A DNA stretch of 17,862 bases from an uncultured Sutterella sp. (GTDB lineage Bacteria > Pseudomonadota > Gammaproteobacteria > Burkholderiales > Burkholderiaceae_F). Positions 1 to 7,116 of the stretch are shown piece after piece. A program made the translations under genes and the position numbers. Every line of letters starts with the position of its first letter. Position 1 is the stretch's first letter. The notes beneath the pieces were generated by a model. That model was not told the DNA's origin. It searched no databases and was given only the letters and a program-made list of their open reading frames with translations. The stretch covers positions 1 through 17,862 of the forward strand of contig CALEAW010000068.1 in assembly GCA_937943605.1 (NCBI GenBank). The letters are read 5' to 3'.

Positions 1-59
1 TCGTTAACTCACTCCTGAGCGTCGAGAGTAAAAAATCGCTGGAAGTTAACGACAGTTAA
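1..59 (+). CDS. Possible 3' end of an upstream gene, or displaced N-terminal part of the DUF4261 gene
   Basis: In the frame beginning at base 3 there is an open stretch of 18 codons ending in TAA at 57-59. It reads approximately VNSLLSVESKKSLEVNDS. The stop overlaps the next ATG as TAATG, the usual arrangement for translational coupling. The stretch may be the tail of a gene lying outside the window. It may also be the missing N-terminal part of the DUF4261 gene, shifted out of frame. Eighteen codons are too few to decide. Confidence 0.25.
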   Translation, partial: VNSLLSVESKKSLEVNDS

Positions 60-697
60 TGGTGATGGAATGTACGGCGTTTGATGGCACAAAGATGGAT
101 GAGTTTGTTGTCAGTCAAATGTGGGACTGTCAGGCCGATCGTGAGCGCATTTTGAGTGAGTGTCGCCATCAAGTGTTAGCGATTGATATGTTGGCCGCAG
201 GGTTACCGGCGATTGAGAGAGCTAACCTCGATATGGATTTTTTGGATGCCTTGGCTGAAATCTATCCGACTTGTGAGGCTTTTTATTTCCAAAACTGCCA
301 CAAACTATTTTTAGCGGATCAGGTGCGTCACCATGGTATCAACGGTGCTGACCGTTTCATTCGTTTTGGTGTTAATGCTCGCTTTTTCAATATCAAAGGC
401 ACAGAAGACATGCTGATTGATACCGTGGGTTTGAGTACGCTTTTTTTGCCCGATCTGCAGTATCACTTTCATGATTTGGATCCGAATGCAGTCGTTACGC
501 ACGCCTATAACTTGGCTTCTTATATTTTGCAACACGACAATCCGATCGAAGACGGAGAAACGGTCGATGGCATAGAGAGTGGCCATATGACTCGTACGGT
601 TCAATGGAAGTGCCAATATGAGGACGCCTTGATCCAACCGCCACGCGCGGTGTTGGATGTTCATACTGGGCCTTTTGCATCGGGAGGTCGGTCGTGA
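59..697 (+). CDS. DUF4261 domain protein, apparently lacking the usual N-terminal part
   Basis: The 212-residue product matches the conserved core and C-terminus I know from DUF4261 proteins. Visible pieces are a QMWDC-like segment near residue 20, a cysteine-containing helix with DMLAAGL at about 43-49, PTCEA at 70-74, the hallmark DTVGLSTLFLPDLQYHF at about 121-137, an N-x-A-x-YIL segment at 151-156, DGETVDG at 165-171 and the end motif YEDALIQPPRAVLDV at 187-201. Family members usually carry some 60-80 further residues before this point. Here the frame is closed by TAA at 47-49, so the protein is shorter. The start is ATG 59 or ATG 65; only a weak purine stretch (GGAAG, 41-45) precedes them. 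The function is unknown. DUF4261 genes recur in immunity-gene arrays, and a role as an antitoxin-like immunity protein is inference. Truncation or a frameshift near 50-60 is possible. Confidence 0.8.
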   Translation: MVMECTAFDGTKMDEFVVSQMWDCQADRERILSECRHQVLAIDMLAAGLPAIERANLDMDFLDALAEIYPTCEAFYFQNCHKLFLADQVRHHGINGADRFIRFGVNARFFNIKGTEDMLIDTVGLSTLFLPDLQYHFHDLDPNAVVTHAYNLASYILQHDNPIEDGETVDGIESGHMTRTVQWKCQYEDALIQPPRAVLDVHTGPFASGGRS

Positions 698-698
698 C

Positions 699-839
699 AT
701 GAATGGCATTCTTTTCCTCGTGGGTGGCTTGATCCTTTTGGTTTTGCTTAAGCAACTCATCGATAGAGATTGGTTAGGGCTTCTGCTGAGTTTGATCGCT
801 TTGGTCGTTGTGTTTGGAACGGGCCATCAAACGAAATAG
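699..839 (+). CDS. Small two-helix membrane protein, 46 residues
   Basis: This gene starts one base after the DUF4261 stop. It has a good ribosome site (GGGAGG at about 682-687) ahead of ATG 699. An upstream in-frame ATG at 657 would overlap the DUF4261 gene and lacks a site. The product has a hydrophobic helix at residues 3-17 (ILFLVGGLILLVLL), a short charged turn (KQLIDRD) and a second helix at about 25-40 (LGLLLSLIALVVVF), then a polar tail. It would sit in the inner membrane as a hairpin. I recognise no family. Lying in an immunity array, it may protect against a membrane-active toxin, or it may be coupled to the preceding gene. Both ideas are inference. Confidence 0.6.
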   Translation: MNGILFLVGGLILLVLLKQLIDRDWLGLLLSLIALVVVFGTGHQTK

Positions 840-866
840 ATAGCCAAGAGCATTGGAGTCTACATC

Positions 867-1982
867 ATGGAACTCAAATACCAATGCCCAGTGTGTGGCA
901 CGCCGTTAGGCTACCAAGGGCTGTGTTGGAAATGTCGGGCAGCTCAAGACCGTGCTGAAGTTGCCGCGTGGTCGCCTGCCAAGATAAAGTCTCTTCAAAC
1001 ACAGCTTGTTGACAATATTTGCGAGCTTGAAAATTGGAGTGGTGAAGCGTATGAGGCATTTTGGGGACTTTTATCGGGACACGATGCCATTACGCCAGAA
1101 ATTCAGCGGCAAGCTGTCGCTCACCAAGTCTATGCACCTAGCGCAATTTACTATCGAGCACCAGAAGACGTTCGCGATCAATCGATTGCAGCACTTGATC
1201 AAGTGGTTTATCAAGATACGGCTTCAGAATTGATGAGCTGTTTGGCGATGCAAGGTGATGATAAAGCCCTAGAAACCTTATTAGCCTTAGAACGTCATCC
1301 TCGTCCATGGCGTCAATTTTTGCATGTAGATCCTTCGGTTTACGCTCAGGAGGGTGGTTGGACTTTTGATAAGTCAGGCAAACGAATTCTGCTCAATTTT
1401 GATGTTTGTTTTCCAATGATCAAATCGGAAAACTCGACAAAATCACCTGTTCGCATTGGACGAATCAGAAAAGAACGATGTCCTCATTGCGGCGGCCCTA
1501 TGGTTGACATGTTGATTCTCGATGGTCGTGACGAACGACTGGCCTTTCTAGGATTGGATGGCATTTTGACGGCTACTTGTTGCCCGAATTGTGTGGGATT
1601 CTTGACAGGACCTGCCTTCAATCGCTTCTCGCTAGATGGTTCGTCAGAGGTGTTGCCGTCTCAGATGTTTGATGGTAGCGATTCAATGAAATGCTACATC
1701 CCTGACGAGGAGTATCAAGCAATGGAAGCCAATGACCTTGTGTTGGCTGAACAATCGAAGCCGCTATTTTATGGCGCGGCTTGGGAGGACGTTAATACGA
1801 TTGGCGGCTTTGCCAATTGGGTGCAGGATTGTGAGTACACCATGTGCCCGGATTGTGGCAAGCCTATGAAGCTCTTGGGGCAAATTCAATGGGCGACTTT
1901 GTTCGATGGTATGGAAGGCACGCTCTATATTGAATTCTGTCCAGACTGCCAATTGGTGTCCATGCAACATCAACAAACGTAA
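867..1982 (+). CDS. Zinc-ribbon protein with DUF1963-like C-terminal region
   Basis: The 371-residue protein has an N-terminal zinc ribbon (C7, C10, C20, C23), then a helical region from about 36 to 150 resembling repeat or HEAT-like helices (for example CLAMQGDDKALETLLALERH at 125-144). A second cysteine cluster follows (C205-x2-C208 with C238, C239, C242), and a third (C327-x2-C330 with C358-x2-C361). The last segment, GGFANWVQDCEYTMCPDCGKPMK at about 313-335 followed by GQIQW, looks like the end of DUF1963 proteins that carry a zinc knuckle. The start is ATG 867, preceded by TTGGAG. The next gene follows after 13 bases. It is likely a soluble immunity-type protein whose metal sites stabilise the fold. 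I recognise the protein type but not a specific function. Confidence 0.75.
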   Translation: MELKYQCPVCGTPLGYQGLCWKCRAAQDRAEVAAWSPAKIKSLQTQLVDNICELENWSGEAYEAFWGLLSGHDAITPEIQRQAVAHQVYAPSAIYYRAPEDVRDQSIAALDQVVYQDTASELMSCLAMQGDDKALETLLALERHPRPWRQFLHVDPSVYAQEGGWTFDKSGKRILLNFDVCFPMIKSENSTKSPVRIGRIRKERCPHCGGPMVDMLILDGRDERLAFLGLDGILTATCCPNCVGFLTGPAFNRFSLDGSSEVLPSQMFDGSDSMKCYIPDEEYQAMEANDLVLAEQSKPLFYGAAWEDVNTIGGFANWVQDCEYTMCPDCGKPMKLLGQIQWATLFDGMEGTLYIEFCPDCQLVSMQHQQT

Positions 1983-1995
1983 TTTGGAGTGAAAG

Positions 1996-3378
1996 ATGCA
2001 ACTTCCTCCTCGCGATGGCGTCCATCAACGCTACTACTTGATTCACAAACCTGACACTGATCCTGAAGTGCTCAAACAGGCAGATCAGTGCATCGAGGAT
2101 GTATTAGCCGGGAAAGCGAAGGGAAACCATTCGGCTTATCCAATGGTTGTCAGAAACCAAACAGGTACACCATTTCTTCCGAGCCAATTGTTGGATCGAT
2201 ATCTCGATAGACTGCCATTGAAGGGATTCCCATATGATGAGGCGGTCAGCTTTTGTGATGCGTTTCGGCGACTGGTTGGTTGGAAAGAGATTCACTATCA
2301 GTTGGGCCAGTACGTAGAAAAGCAGGTACAGCAACGGTACTTCCTGGTTGGAGAACGTGAAGATGGCTTTACGGTTTTTCCTCCCTGCACGCTCTGTCCT
2401 GAATTGCGGCCCGAAGATGTGGACGAGAATCTGCTGCGCTTTGTCTGCTACGTCGCGGTTTGTTTTACCGTCTATGGTGCGAGCTACGACACGCTAACCA
2501 CTGATCATTATCTCGGTCTCGTTTCGCAACTTCGACCAGAGATGGTGAAGCATTTGAAAAAGCACGGAAGTGGCAAATTACCAAAAGACATTCAAGCGCG
2601 TAAGACGGCTCATTTCAGTGCGACGACGAATGATGCGTTTGCGACGATTCGCATTTCGGCCAAGGACGCAACCGAGGCGTGCTTTGCTGAAATCTTAGAT
2701 TATTTGTGTGAGGTATTGGAGCAGTCAGACTTTCCTCGCAGCTTTTCAGTGGAATATCGTGGCAAGGACAAACGCTATCTCCCGATTCCAGGTTTGCCTA
2801 AGAAGGGAATCAATCAGCTCTTTGCTTGCGCCGTACAGTATCCGAACTTGCATCCAACGATTGAGCGGTATGCTCGATTGGCTATGCAAGAGTATGAGTA
2901 CTACCAAAATATCGCCGAGGAATACTGCGCGATGCCTGGTACCTTTGCTGTGTTTGCATTGGGTTTAGAAGGGCTACAGTGGCGGACACTAGTCTGTGAC
3001 TATTTGGATTTATGTGATGACGAACATTCCTCTTTGCAGGAGAAGTTCATTCATACATTTTTCAAAAAATATGGATTCACTGTTGAAACAATGCCCGTCT
3101 TAGTCCATGGTGTGCAGTCTATGCAGGCTATGAATCCCGATAAAGCATTCCGAACACTGATTGGCAACGAGACGAGTCTAAACGCGTTGTTGGAAGTTAA
3201 GGCGCATTTGGCGGATTACCTGCCGGAAGATTCCGATCGCGACAAAAGATCCTTGGAATTTTTATGGCAAGAGGTGCTTTGGGGAATTTGGAGTAAGGAT
3301 TCTCAGAACGGAGGAAAGACGATTATCAAGAAAGCGCCAGAAGCATTGCGAACGCAATATCAACAGATTTTCTCGTAA
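1996..3378 (+). CDS. DUF6138-like protein
   Basis: The 460-residue soluble protein has no signal peptide or membrane segment. It resembles the family I know as DUF6138. Recognisable stretches include DAFATIRISAKD at about 214-225, the segment FPRSFSVEYRGKDKRYLPI around 247-265, QEYEYYQNIAEEYCAMPGTFAVFALGLEG around 300-330, and CDYLDLCDDEHSSLQEKFIH around 337-357. The N-terminal 60 residues are predicted helical. The start at ATG 1996 follows GGAGTGAAAG, 13 bases after the previous stop. Only 9 bases separate it from the next gene, so it probably shares their transcript. Members of this family recur in Firmicutes and Proteobacteria beside other immunity-like DUFs. The biochemical function is unknown. 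The family name is from memory and moderately sure; the gene itself is certain. Confidence 0.75.
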   Translation: MQLPPRDGVHQRYYLIHKPDTDPEVLKQADQCIEDVLAGKAKGNHSAYPMVVRNQTGTPFLPSQLLDRYLDRLPLKGFPYDEAVSFCDAFRRLVGWKEIHYQLGQYVEKQVQQRYFLVGEREDGFTVFPPCTLCPELRPEDVDENLLRFVCYVAVCFTVYGASYDTLTTDHYLGLVSQLRPEMVKHLKKHGSGKLPKDIQARKTAHFSATTNDAFATIRISAKDATEACFAEILDYLCEVLEQSDFPRSFSVEYRGKDKRYLPIPGLPKKGINQLFACAVQYPNLHPTIERYARLAMQEYEYYQNIAEEYCAMPGTFAVFALGLEGLQWRTLVCDYLDLCDDEHSSLQEKFIHTFFKKYGFTVETMPVLVHGVQSMQAMNPDKAFRTLIGNETSLNALLEVKAHLADYLPEDSDRDKRSLEFLWQEVLWGIWSKDSQNGGKTIIKKAPEALRTQYQQIFS

Positions 3379-3387
3379 GGATTAAGT

Positions 3388-4467
3388 ATGTACCAAATTG
3401 CACATATTGGTCGCTGGGAAACTCTACCGGAAACAGCTGTCGCCATCTGTGACCACGACACTCCCAAGCTAGAGGCGCTACTCAAAGACGGTCTAGATTT
3501 GGATGCTCCTATCCAAATCAGCGAATACATCAAGCTGATGCCATTGGAGATCGCTGTGTTTCGCAATGATGTCCCCATGATTCACTTTCTATTGGAGAAA
3601 GGTGCAGATCCGAATCTAGCTGTTGAACAACCGCTTTTATTAACTGCGACGCGTTGCTGTGGCCCGGAGGTAGTCTCACTCTTTGCTGGACAGGTTGGCG
3701 ACCTCAGCGGTAAGCAGAAAGAGCGGGCTTATCAGGAAGTGCGCTGGGGTAATCGGCCCGAGAATATTGCCGTGTTGGAAAAAGCAGGAATCAGTGTCGC
3801 TCAATTTGGCGGTGAAGCATTCCGAGCCGCTGTGTCCGAAGGTAATACAAAACTGGCCCGACTGCTTCTCGAAAAAGGAGCGGATATCAATTATCACAAG
3901 CCGGACATGGTGTTTCCGAACGCCTCTACTGCTGTAATTGAAGCTGTCCGACACAACAATCTCCCTATGGTGCGTTGGCTTATTGAGCAAGGAGCTGACA
4001 TCACCTTTGCTGACAAATACGGCGACCGGCCTTACACCGTGGCGGTGCAGAACAAAAATCAGGCGTTGGCCAACTACCTGAAGGCCCTGGAACCAGAGGA
4101 CTGGCACAACGAGCAGGAAAAGATCCGAAAGCTCATGCCCTACAAACTGCCTGCCAAGCTCGTGAAATACTTAAAGACGGGCCCACTGCGGTTGGACTTC
4201 CCTGATCAGCAATGGGTGAAGTGGGCTGAGCTCTACGCCTTCATGGATGTACAGGAGATGACTTGGAAACGGAAAAAGTTGCTCTCTCTTATGGCGACTA
4301 TGGACAACTACAGCGACTACCTGTTGCTATGGAGTCCAAGGGATAAGAAGCTCTGGTATCTGGACATCGAACATGAAGAATTCCACCCACTGGCGAAATG
4401 GGATGACTTCATTTCAGATCCTGGACGGTATCTGAATGGAATGATCGATGGTGAGTTTGAGGAATAG
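3388..4467 (+). CDS. Ankyrin-repeat protein with SUKH-like C-terminal domain
   Basis: The 359-residue product begins with a weak helix pair (18-44). Clear ankyrin units follow: MPLEIAVFRNDVPMIHFLLEKGADPN (51-76), EAFRAAVSEGNTKLARLLLEKGADIN (143-168), TAVIEAVRHNNLPMVRWLIEQGADIT (181-206) and a final unit DRPYTVAVQNKNQALANYLKAL (213-234). From about 250 to 350 the sequence changes to a globular domain with tryptophans and the order Y-x-DYLLLWSP, KLWYLDIEHEEFHPLAKW and DDFISDPGRYLNGMI. This is the pattern of SMI1/KNR4-like (SUKH) domains. AAGGATTAAGT precedes ATG 3388. The ankyrin part is expected to bind protein and the SUKH-like part is an immunity fold that recognises toxin domains, so the combination suggests a two-module immunity protein. 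The ankyrin call is firm and the SUKH call moderate. Confidence 0.85.
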   Translation: MYQIAHIGRWETLPETAVAICDHDTPKLEALLKDGLDLDAPIQISEYIKLMPLEIAVFRNDVPMIHFLLEKGADPNLAVEQPLLLTATRCCGPEVVSLFAGQVGDLSGKQKERAYQEVRWGNRPENIAVLEKAGISVAQFGGEAFRAAVSEGNTKLARLLLEKGADINYHKPDMVFPNASTAVIEAVRHNNLPMVRWLIEQGADITFADKYGDRPYTVAVQNKNQALANYLKALEPEDWHNEQEKIRKLMPYKLPAKLVKYLKTGPLRLDFPDQQWVKWAELYAFMDVQEMTWKRKKLLSLMATMDNYSDYLLLWSPRDKKLWYLDIEHEEFHPLAKWDDFISDPGRYLNGMIDGEFEE

Positions 4468-4478
4468 GGAGTAAGGCT

Positions 4479-5099
4479 GTGACATCCATAGACTTTCTGA
4501 ACAAGGTATATCAAAGCCTAGACTCGCAGACATACAGCCTCTATTTTTCGCCTGCCAAGTCCAAGAACTACATGCTGTATTGCAACGGCAACTTTATCGG
4601 CGGTCTTTTCGACGAGGAATTATGCTTTGTTTATGCTGACAGTGTCAGTGAACTATTAGGCCATCCAGAACCTGTTTTCCGTGGCTATTCAAGTACGGCT
4701 CAACACAGAATGCTGGTAATTCCTGAAGCACATTGGGAAAAAGCACTAAAGTTACTCTATGCCGAGAAATTTGACTGGAGCCGTTTGGTGTACGACATCA
4801 CTTACACCAGCATTGGCGCGGCTGTCGTGGAGGATTTTTACGATCAGAATGTCGTGTTTTTACGCTTTTGCTTTGAAAAGGAACTGCTGAAAAAGAACCC
4901 ACTAGACCGACAGGGTCGTATCCTGCGGATGGTCTATCTTAATCAGGATCTGACAAAAAGAGGCATAGTTCTATTCCCTCAATTAATCGAAAAGTTCCTT
5001 GTATTTACTGACCGTCATGGGAAAACAAGTCTCGAAACCATGCTGAATCGGTGGTATTCCAAGCTGGAAAGTGAGTACCGTAGCCAGATAACGGGATAA
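4479..5099 (+). CDS. Protein with TfoX N-terminal-like domain, GTG start
   Basis: The start is GTG 4479, preceded by GGGAGTAAGG and 11 bases after the ankyrin gene; no better in-frame ATG exists nearby. Residues 1-98 of the 206-residue product follow the layout of TfoX N-terminal domains: an N-terminal helix (IDFLNKVYQSL), a strand pair with YMLYCNGNFIGGLFDEELCF at 31-50, then SVSELLG, a GY-containing loop and RMLVIPEAHWEKALKLLY at 77-94. In competence regulators the domain is linked to TfoX-C. Here the C-terminal half (about 100-206) is different and unrecognised, with RFCFEKELLKKNPLDRQGR and a terminal helix. A competence role is therefore unlikely; an immunity or unknown role fits the setting. 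The domain call rests on pattern only. Confidence 0.65.
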   Translation: MTSIDFLNKVYQSLDSQTYSLYFSPAKSKNYMLYCNGNFIGGLFDEELCFVYADSVSELLGHPEPVFRGYSSTAQHRMLVIPEAHWEKALKLLYAEKFDWSRLVYDITYTSIGAAVVEDFYDQNVVFLRFCFEKELLKKNPLDRQGRILRMVYLNQDLTKRGIVLFPQLIEKFLVFTDRHGKTSLETMLNRWYSKLESEYRSQITG

Positions 5100-5112
5100 G
5101 GAAGGCGGCAAC

Positions 5113-5706
5113 ATGACAGAAGAAAACAGAATCTATATCACTCATCTTAAGGTAGGTGATGTCCCGTGGCACAGGCTCACCACCGCCTATGGTCGAGGGA
5201 CGGACTTTCCCTATCACCTGACTGTGTTGGAGGAAATGCGCGATTTGGTGTCCGTCAAAGCTTCCCTCAATGTGCTCACGACAAATATGGAGCACCAGGG
5301 TACCTTGTGGCACGCCACACCATTTGGCATGGTGTTCTTATGCCGAATTCTTAAGAAAGCACTTGCAGAGAGCGGACAGAATCCCGTGGCCCATTTCCTG
5401 GCCGGGGAGCTGCTGGACTTCTTCTCCTGCATCCTCCAGTGCTTCCACGATGGAGATGAGATGGGACACGCCGAGGCGCTGCCGCTGTTCTCCTATTTGC
5501 TGAGGGAAGAATACCTGTGGTCGGAGGAATACAACGAGGAAGAAGATGAGATGCGTTACGAAGAGGACGAGGTCTTTCCTGATGACCTGTTCTATAGCTT
5601 CTATGACTATTCCTGGCAGGCTGTACTGGCTTATCGTGATATCTTTGAGCAAACTGTTTCCAGTGAATTTGTTCCGAAAATCAAGACTGTCCTAGCGGAG
5701 CTTTAA
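5113..5706 (+). CDS. Unrecognised acidic protein, 197 residues
   Basis: ATG 5113 follows AAGGAAGGCGG with good spacing, 13 bases after the previous stop. The product starts with a conserved-looking block, HLKVGDVPWHRLTTAYGRG at about 11-29. A helical middle follows, with EHQGTLWHATPFGMVFLCRIL (about 60-80) and ELLDFFSCILQCFHDGDEMGHAEALPLFSYLL (about 99-130). An acidic stretch around 135-155 (EEYNEEEDEMRYEEDE) precedes a final helix ending KIKTVLAEL. There is no signal peptide. I have the impression that similar proteins occur as unnamed hypotheticals in Clostridia immunity loci, but I cannot give a family name. The acidic patch could mimic nucleic acid, which would suit immunity to a nuclease toxin; that is speculation. 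The gene itself is well supported by its ribosome site and packing. Confidence 0.75.
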   Translation: MTEENRIYITHLKVGDVPWHRLTTAYGRGTDFPYHLTVLEEMRDLVSVKASLNVLTTNMEHQGTLWHATPFGMVFLCRILKKALAESGQNPVAHFLAGELLDFFSCILQCFHDGDEMGHAEALPLFSYLLREEYLWSEEYNEEEDEMRYEEDEVFPDDLFYSFYDYSWQAVLAYRDIFEQTVSSEFVPKIKTVLAEL

Positions 5707-5719
5707 GGGAGGGTACTCG

Positions 5720-6559
5720 ATGTTTGAAGCGTTCTATGAGATGTACGAACCCGAAGAACATGAGGTTGTCGCTCTGATTAATCGATGTATTGGTGGCGGA
5801 TATAACAGCAAGGGTAACTTTTGGGAAATGACTGTTGTGACGCTTGGCATGGTGTTCTGTGACACGGGCAAGGTCACCACCAAAGAAGAGAGGCTCGACT
5901 GGCCGGTTACCGATGAGGAACGAAATGGCGACAAGGGCTGGGAACGATTTGGGAACGAGCAGATTTGCCGCCTGAAGATTCGCCGGATGAAAGAAGAATG
6001 GGCCAAGGATCTGGTGGCGTGGCCCTGGTGTATATCCGAGGTGCTCAATACCCACGAGGCTTGCCCTGAACTTCAATCCGTTTTGGACGAGTACCATAAA
6101 CCAGTGGTCATTCAGGATCAGGTATTAGGTGAGCTGACATTAGACAAAGACTTTGGTTCTTTTGAAGGTGAGATCGAGTGGTACGGCCAAAAGGTGCTCC
6201 TTTCTCTAGAGGTTAATGCCGAAAGCAAAGCTTCATGGACGCGTGCACGTAGTGCGGCGAAGAAGTTGTTGGCTGAGTCTGAAACCTGGGACAAAACCAT
6301 GCGGGCTTTTGCAGCAGAGAAGCTGACGGGTTTAGCCAACGATTGGCTCTCCCAAAATGAAGAAAATCCCCGTAATCCTGAAACAAAGCCCATTACTGAG
6401 GAGGAACTTGCCCGGCGAATCAGCATGACGAATCTTTCGATCACCTCTGGCGGTAGTTTTACTGCCTGGTTTGACTGCGACGAAATGTTTACAGACCATG
6501 CGGTAACGGTCTACGGCTCTTTGAAAAAGGGCATTAGAGACGCTTCTATTGAAGGGTAA
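5720..6559 (+). CDS. DUF2262 domain protein
   Basis: The 279-residue protein starts at ATG 5720 behind GGGAGGG. The C-terminal half, about residues 134-277, carries the DUF2262 pattern: LGELTLDKDFGSFEGEIEW at 136-154, a VLLSLEVNAES strand near 159-169, a WDKTMRAFAAEKLTGLANDWL helix, ITEEELARRISMTNLSI, then GGSFTAWFDCDEMFTDHAVTV and GSLKKGIRDASIEG at the end. The N-terminal half (1-130) is a separate region with MYEPEEHEVVALINRCIGGG and KIRRMKEEWAKDLVAWPW; in family members this part reports sizes and patterns similar to those seen here. DUF2262 proteins are frequent in bacterial immunity arrays, but no biochemical activity is known to me. It is soluble, with no secretion signal. A 12-base gap leads to the next gene. 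Confidence 0.85.
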   Translation: MFEAFYEMYEPEEHEVVALINRCIGGGYNSKGNFWEMTVVTLGMVFCDTGKVTTKEERLDWPVTDEERNGDKGWERFGNEQICRLKIRRMKEEWAKDLVAWPWCISEVLNTHEACPELQSVLDEYHKPVVIQDQVLGELTLDKDFGSFEGEIEWYGQKVLLSLEVNAESKASWTRARSAAKKLLAESETWDKTMRAFAAEKLTGLANDWLSQNEENPRNPETKPITEEELARRISMTNLSITSGGSFTAWFDCDEMFTDHAVTVYGSLKKGIRDASIEG

Positions 6560-6563
6560 GGAG
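6558..6563 (+). promoter_or_regulatory. Ribosome binding site that sets the DUF2004 start
   Basis: AAGGAG overlaps the TAA stop of the DUF2262 gene. It is eight bases before ATG 6572 but only two before the alternative GTG 6566. The distance favours the ATG. Confidence 0.75.
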
Positions 6564-6571
6564 TTGTGCAA

Positions 6572-7075
6572 ATGAAGTTAAATGGTCATCGCATTGATTT
6601 TACATATACGCCTGGCGAGGAAATCTTCACCTTTCCCGATGAATCGGGACTCCCTTTTCTTTTCGATGTGGATGAAGAGCTGACAGATAATCTAGATGCT
6701 ATGGCTACGGTGGGCAAAATGCTCGATGAAGCCGAACAATTGGGTGAAAAGGCCAAAGTCGCTATTAAAGCTGCAATTGAAGATGAGGGCAGTCCTTTCC
6801 ACGATACAGTGACCTTTTTTATGCAGTTTCATCGGGATGATGTGGACCCAGATATTGCGGCGGAGCTTTTTCCGGGAACCGACCTAGCCAAGCTGTCCTT
6901 TGCTGAGATGGTGTACTTTTTGAAGCTCAAGCGGTTCGGCAGTCTGGTGGATGACGAGAAGGATGAACAAGTTTTCATTATGGATTTGTCCTTCAACCCA
7001 GAGATTACTGATGAACTGATGGTTATCTATTTCGATCTGAAAAAAGAGATTTTCTGTATCACTCATGAGAGTTGA
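6572..7075 (+). CDS. DUF2004 domain protein
   Basis: The 167-residue product fits DUF2004. The best matching segment is DEQVFIMDLSFNPEITDELMVIYFDLKKEI at 131-160, preceded by the middle part FHDTVTFFMQFHRDDVDPDIAAELFPG at 76-102 and FAEMVYFLKLKRFGSLVDDE at 110-129. The N-terminus is a short beta segment, FTYTPGEEIFTFPDE. Two starts are possible. GTG 6566 lies only two bases after the AAGGAG at 6558-6563. ATG 6572 lies eight bases after it, the normal distance, so I chose the ATG. The AAGGAG overlaps the DUF2262 stop, which ties the two genes together in translation. It is probably a cytoplasmic immunity-type protein. The family call is fairly sure; the role is inferred from neighbours. Confidence 0.8.
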   Translation: MKLNGHRIDFTYTPGEEIFTFPDESGLPFLFDVDEELTDNLDAMATVGKMLDEAEQLGEKAKVAIKAAIEDEGSPFHDTVTFFMQFHRDDVDPDIAAELFPGTDLAKLSFAEMVYFLKLKRFGSLVDDEKDEQVFIMDLSFNPEITDELMVIYFDLKKEIFCITHES

Positions 7076-7116
7076 TTGCAGTGATTTTGCAAAAACTTGC
7101 GAAAGAGGGACTTCCT

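Noticed and set aside
311..760. Long antisense frame over the DUF4261 gene
   Set aside because: The + frame carries the conserved DUF4261 core, so the antisense frame is a shadow.
4479..5099. Competence regulator TfoX/Sxy
   Set aside because: Only an N-terminal-like domain is present, the C-terminal TfoX domain is absent, and no competence genes are nearby.
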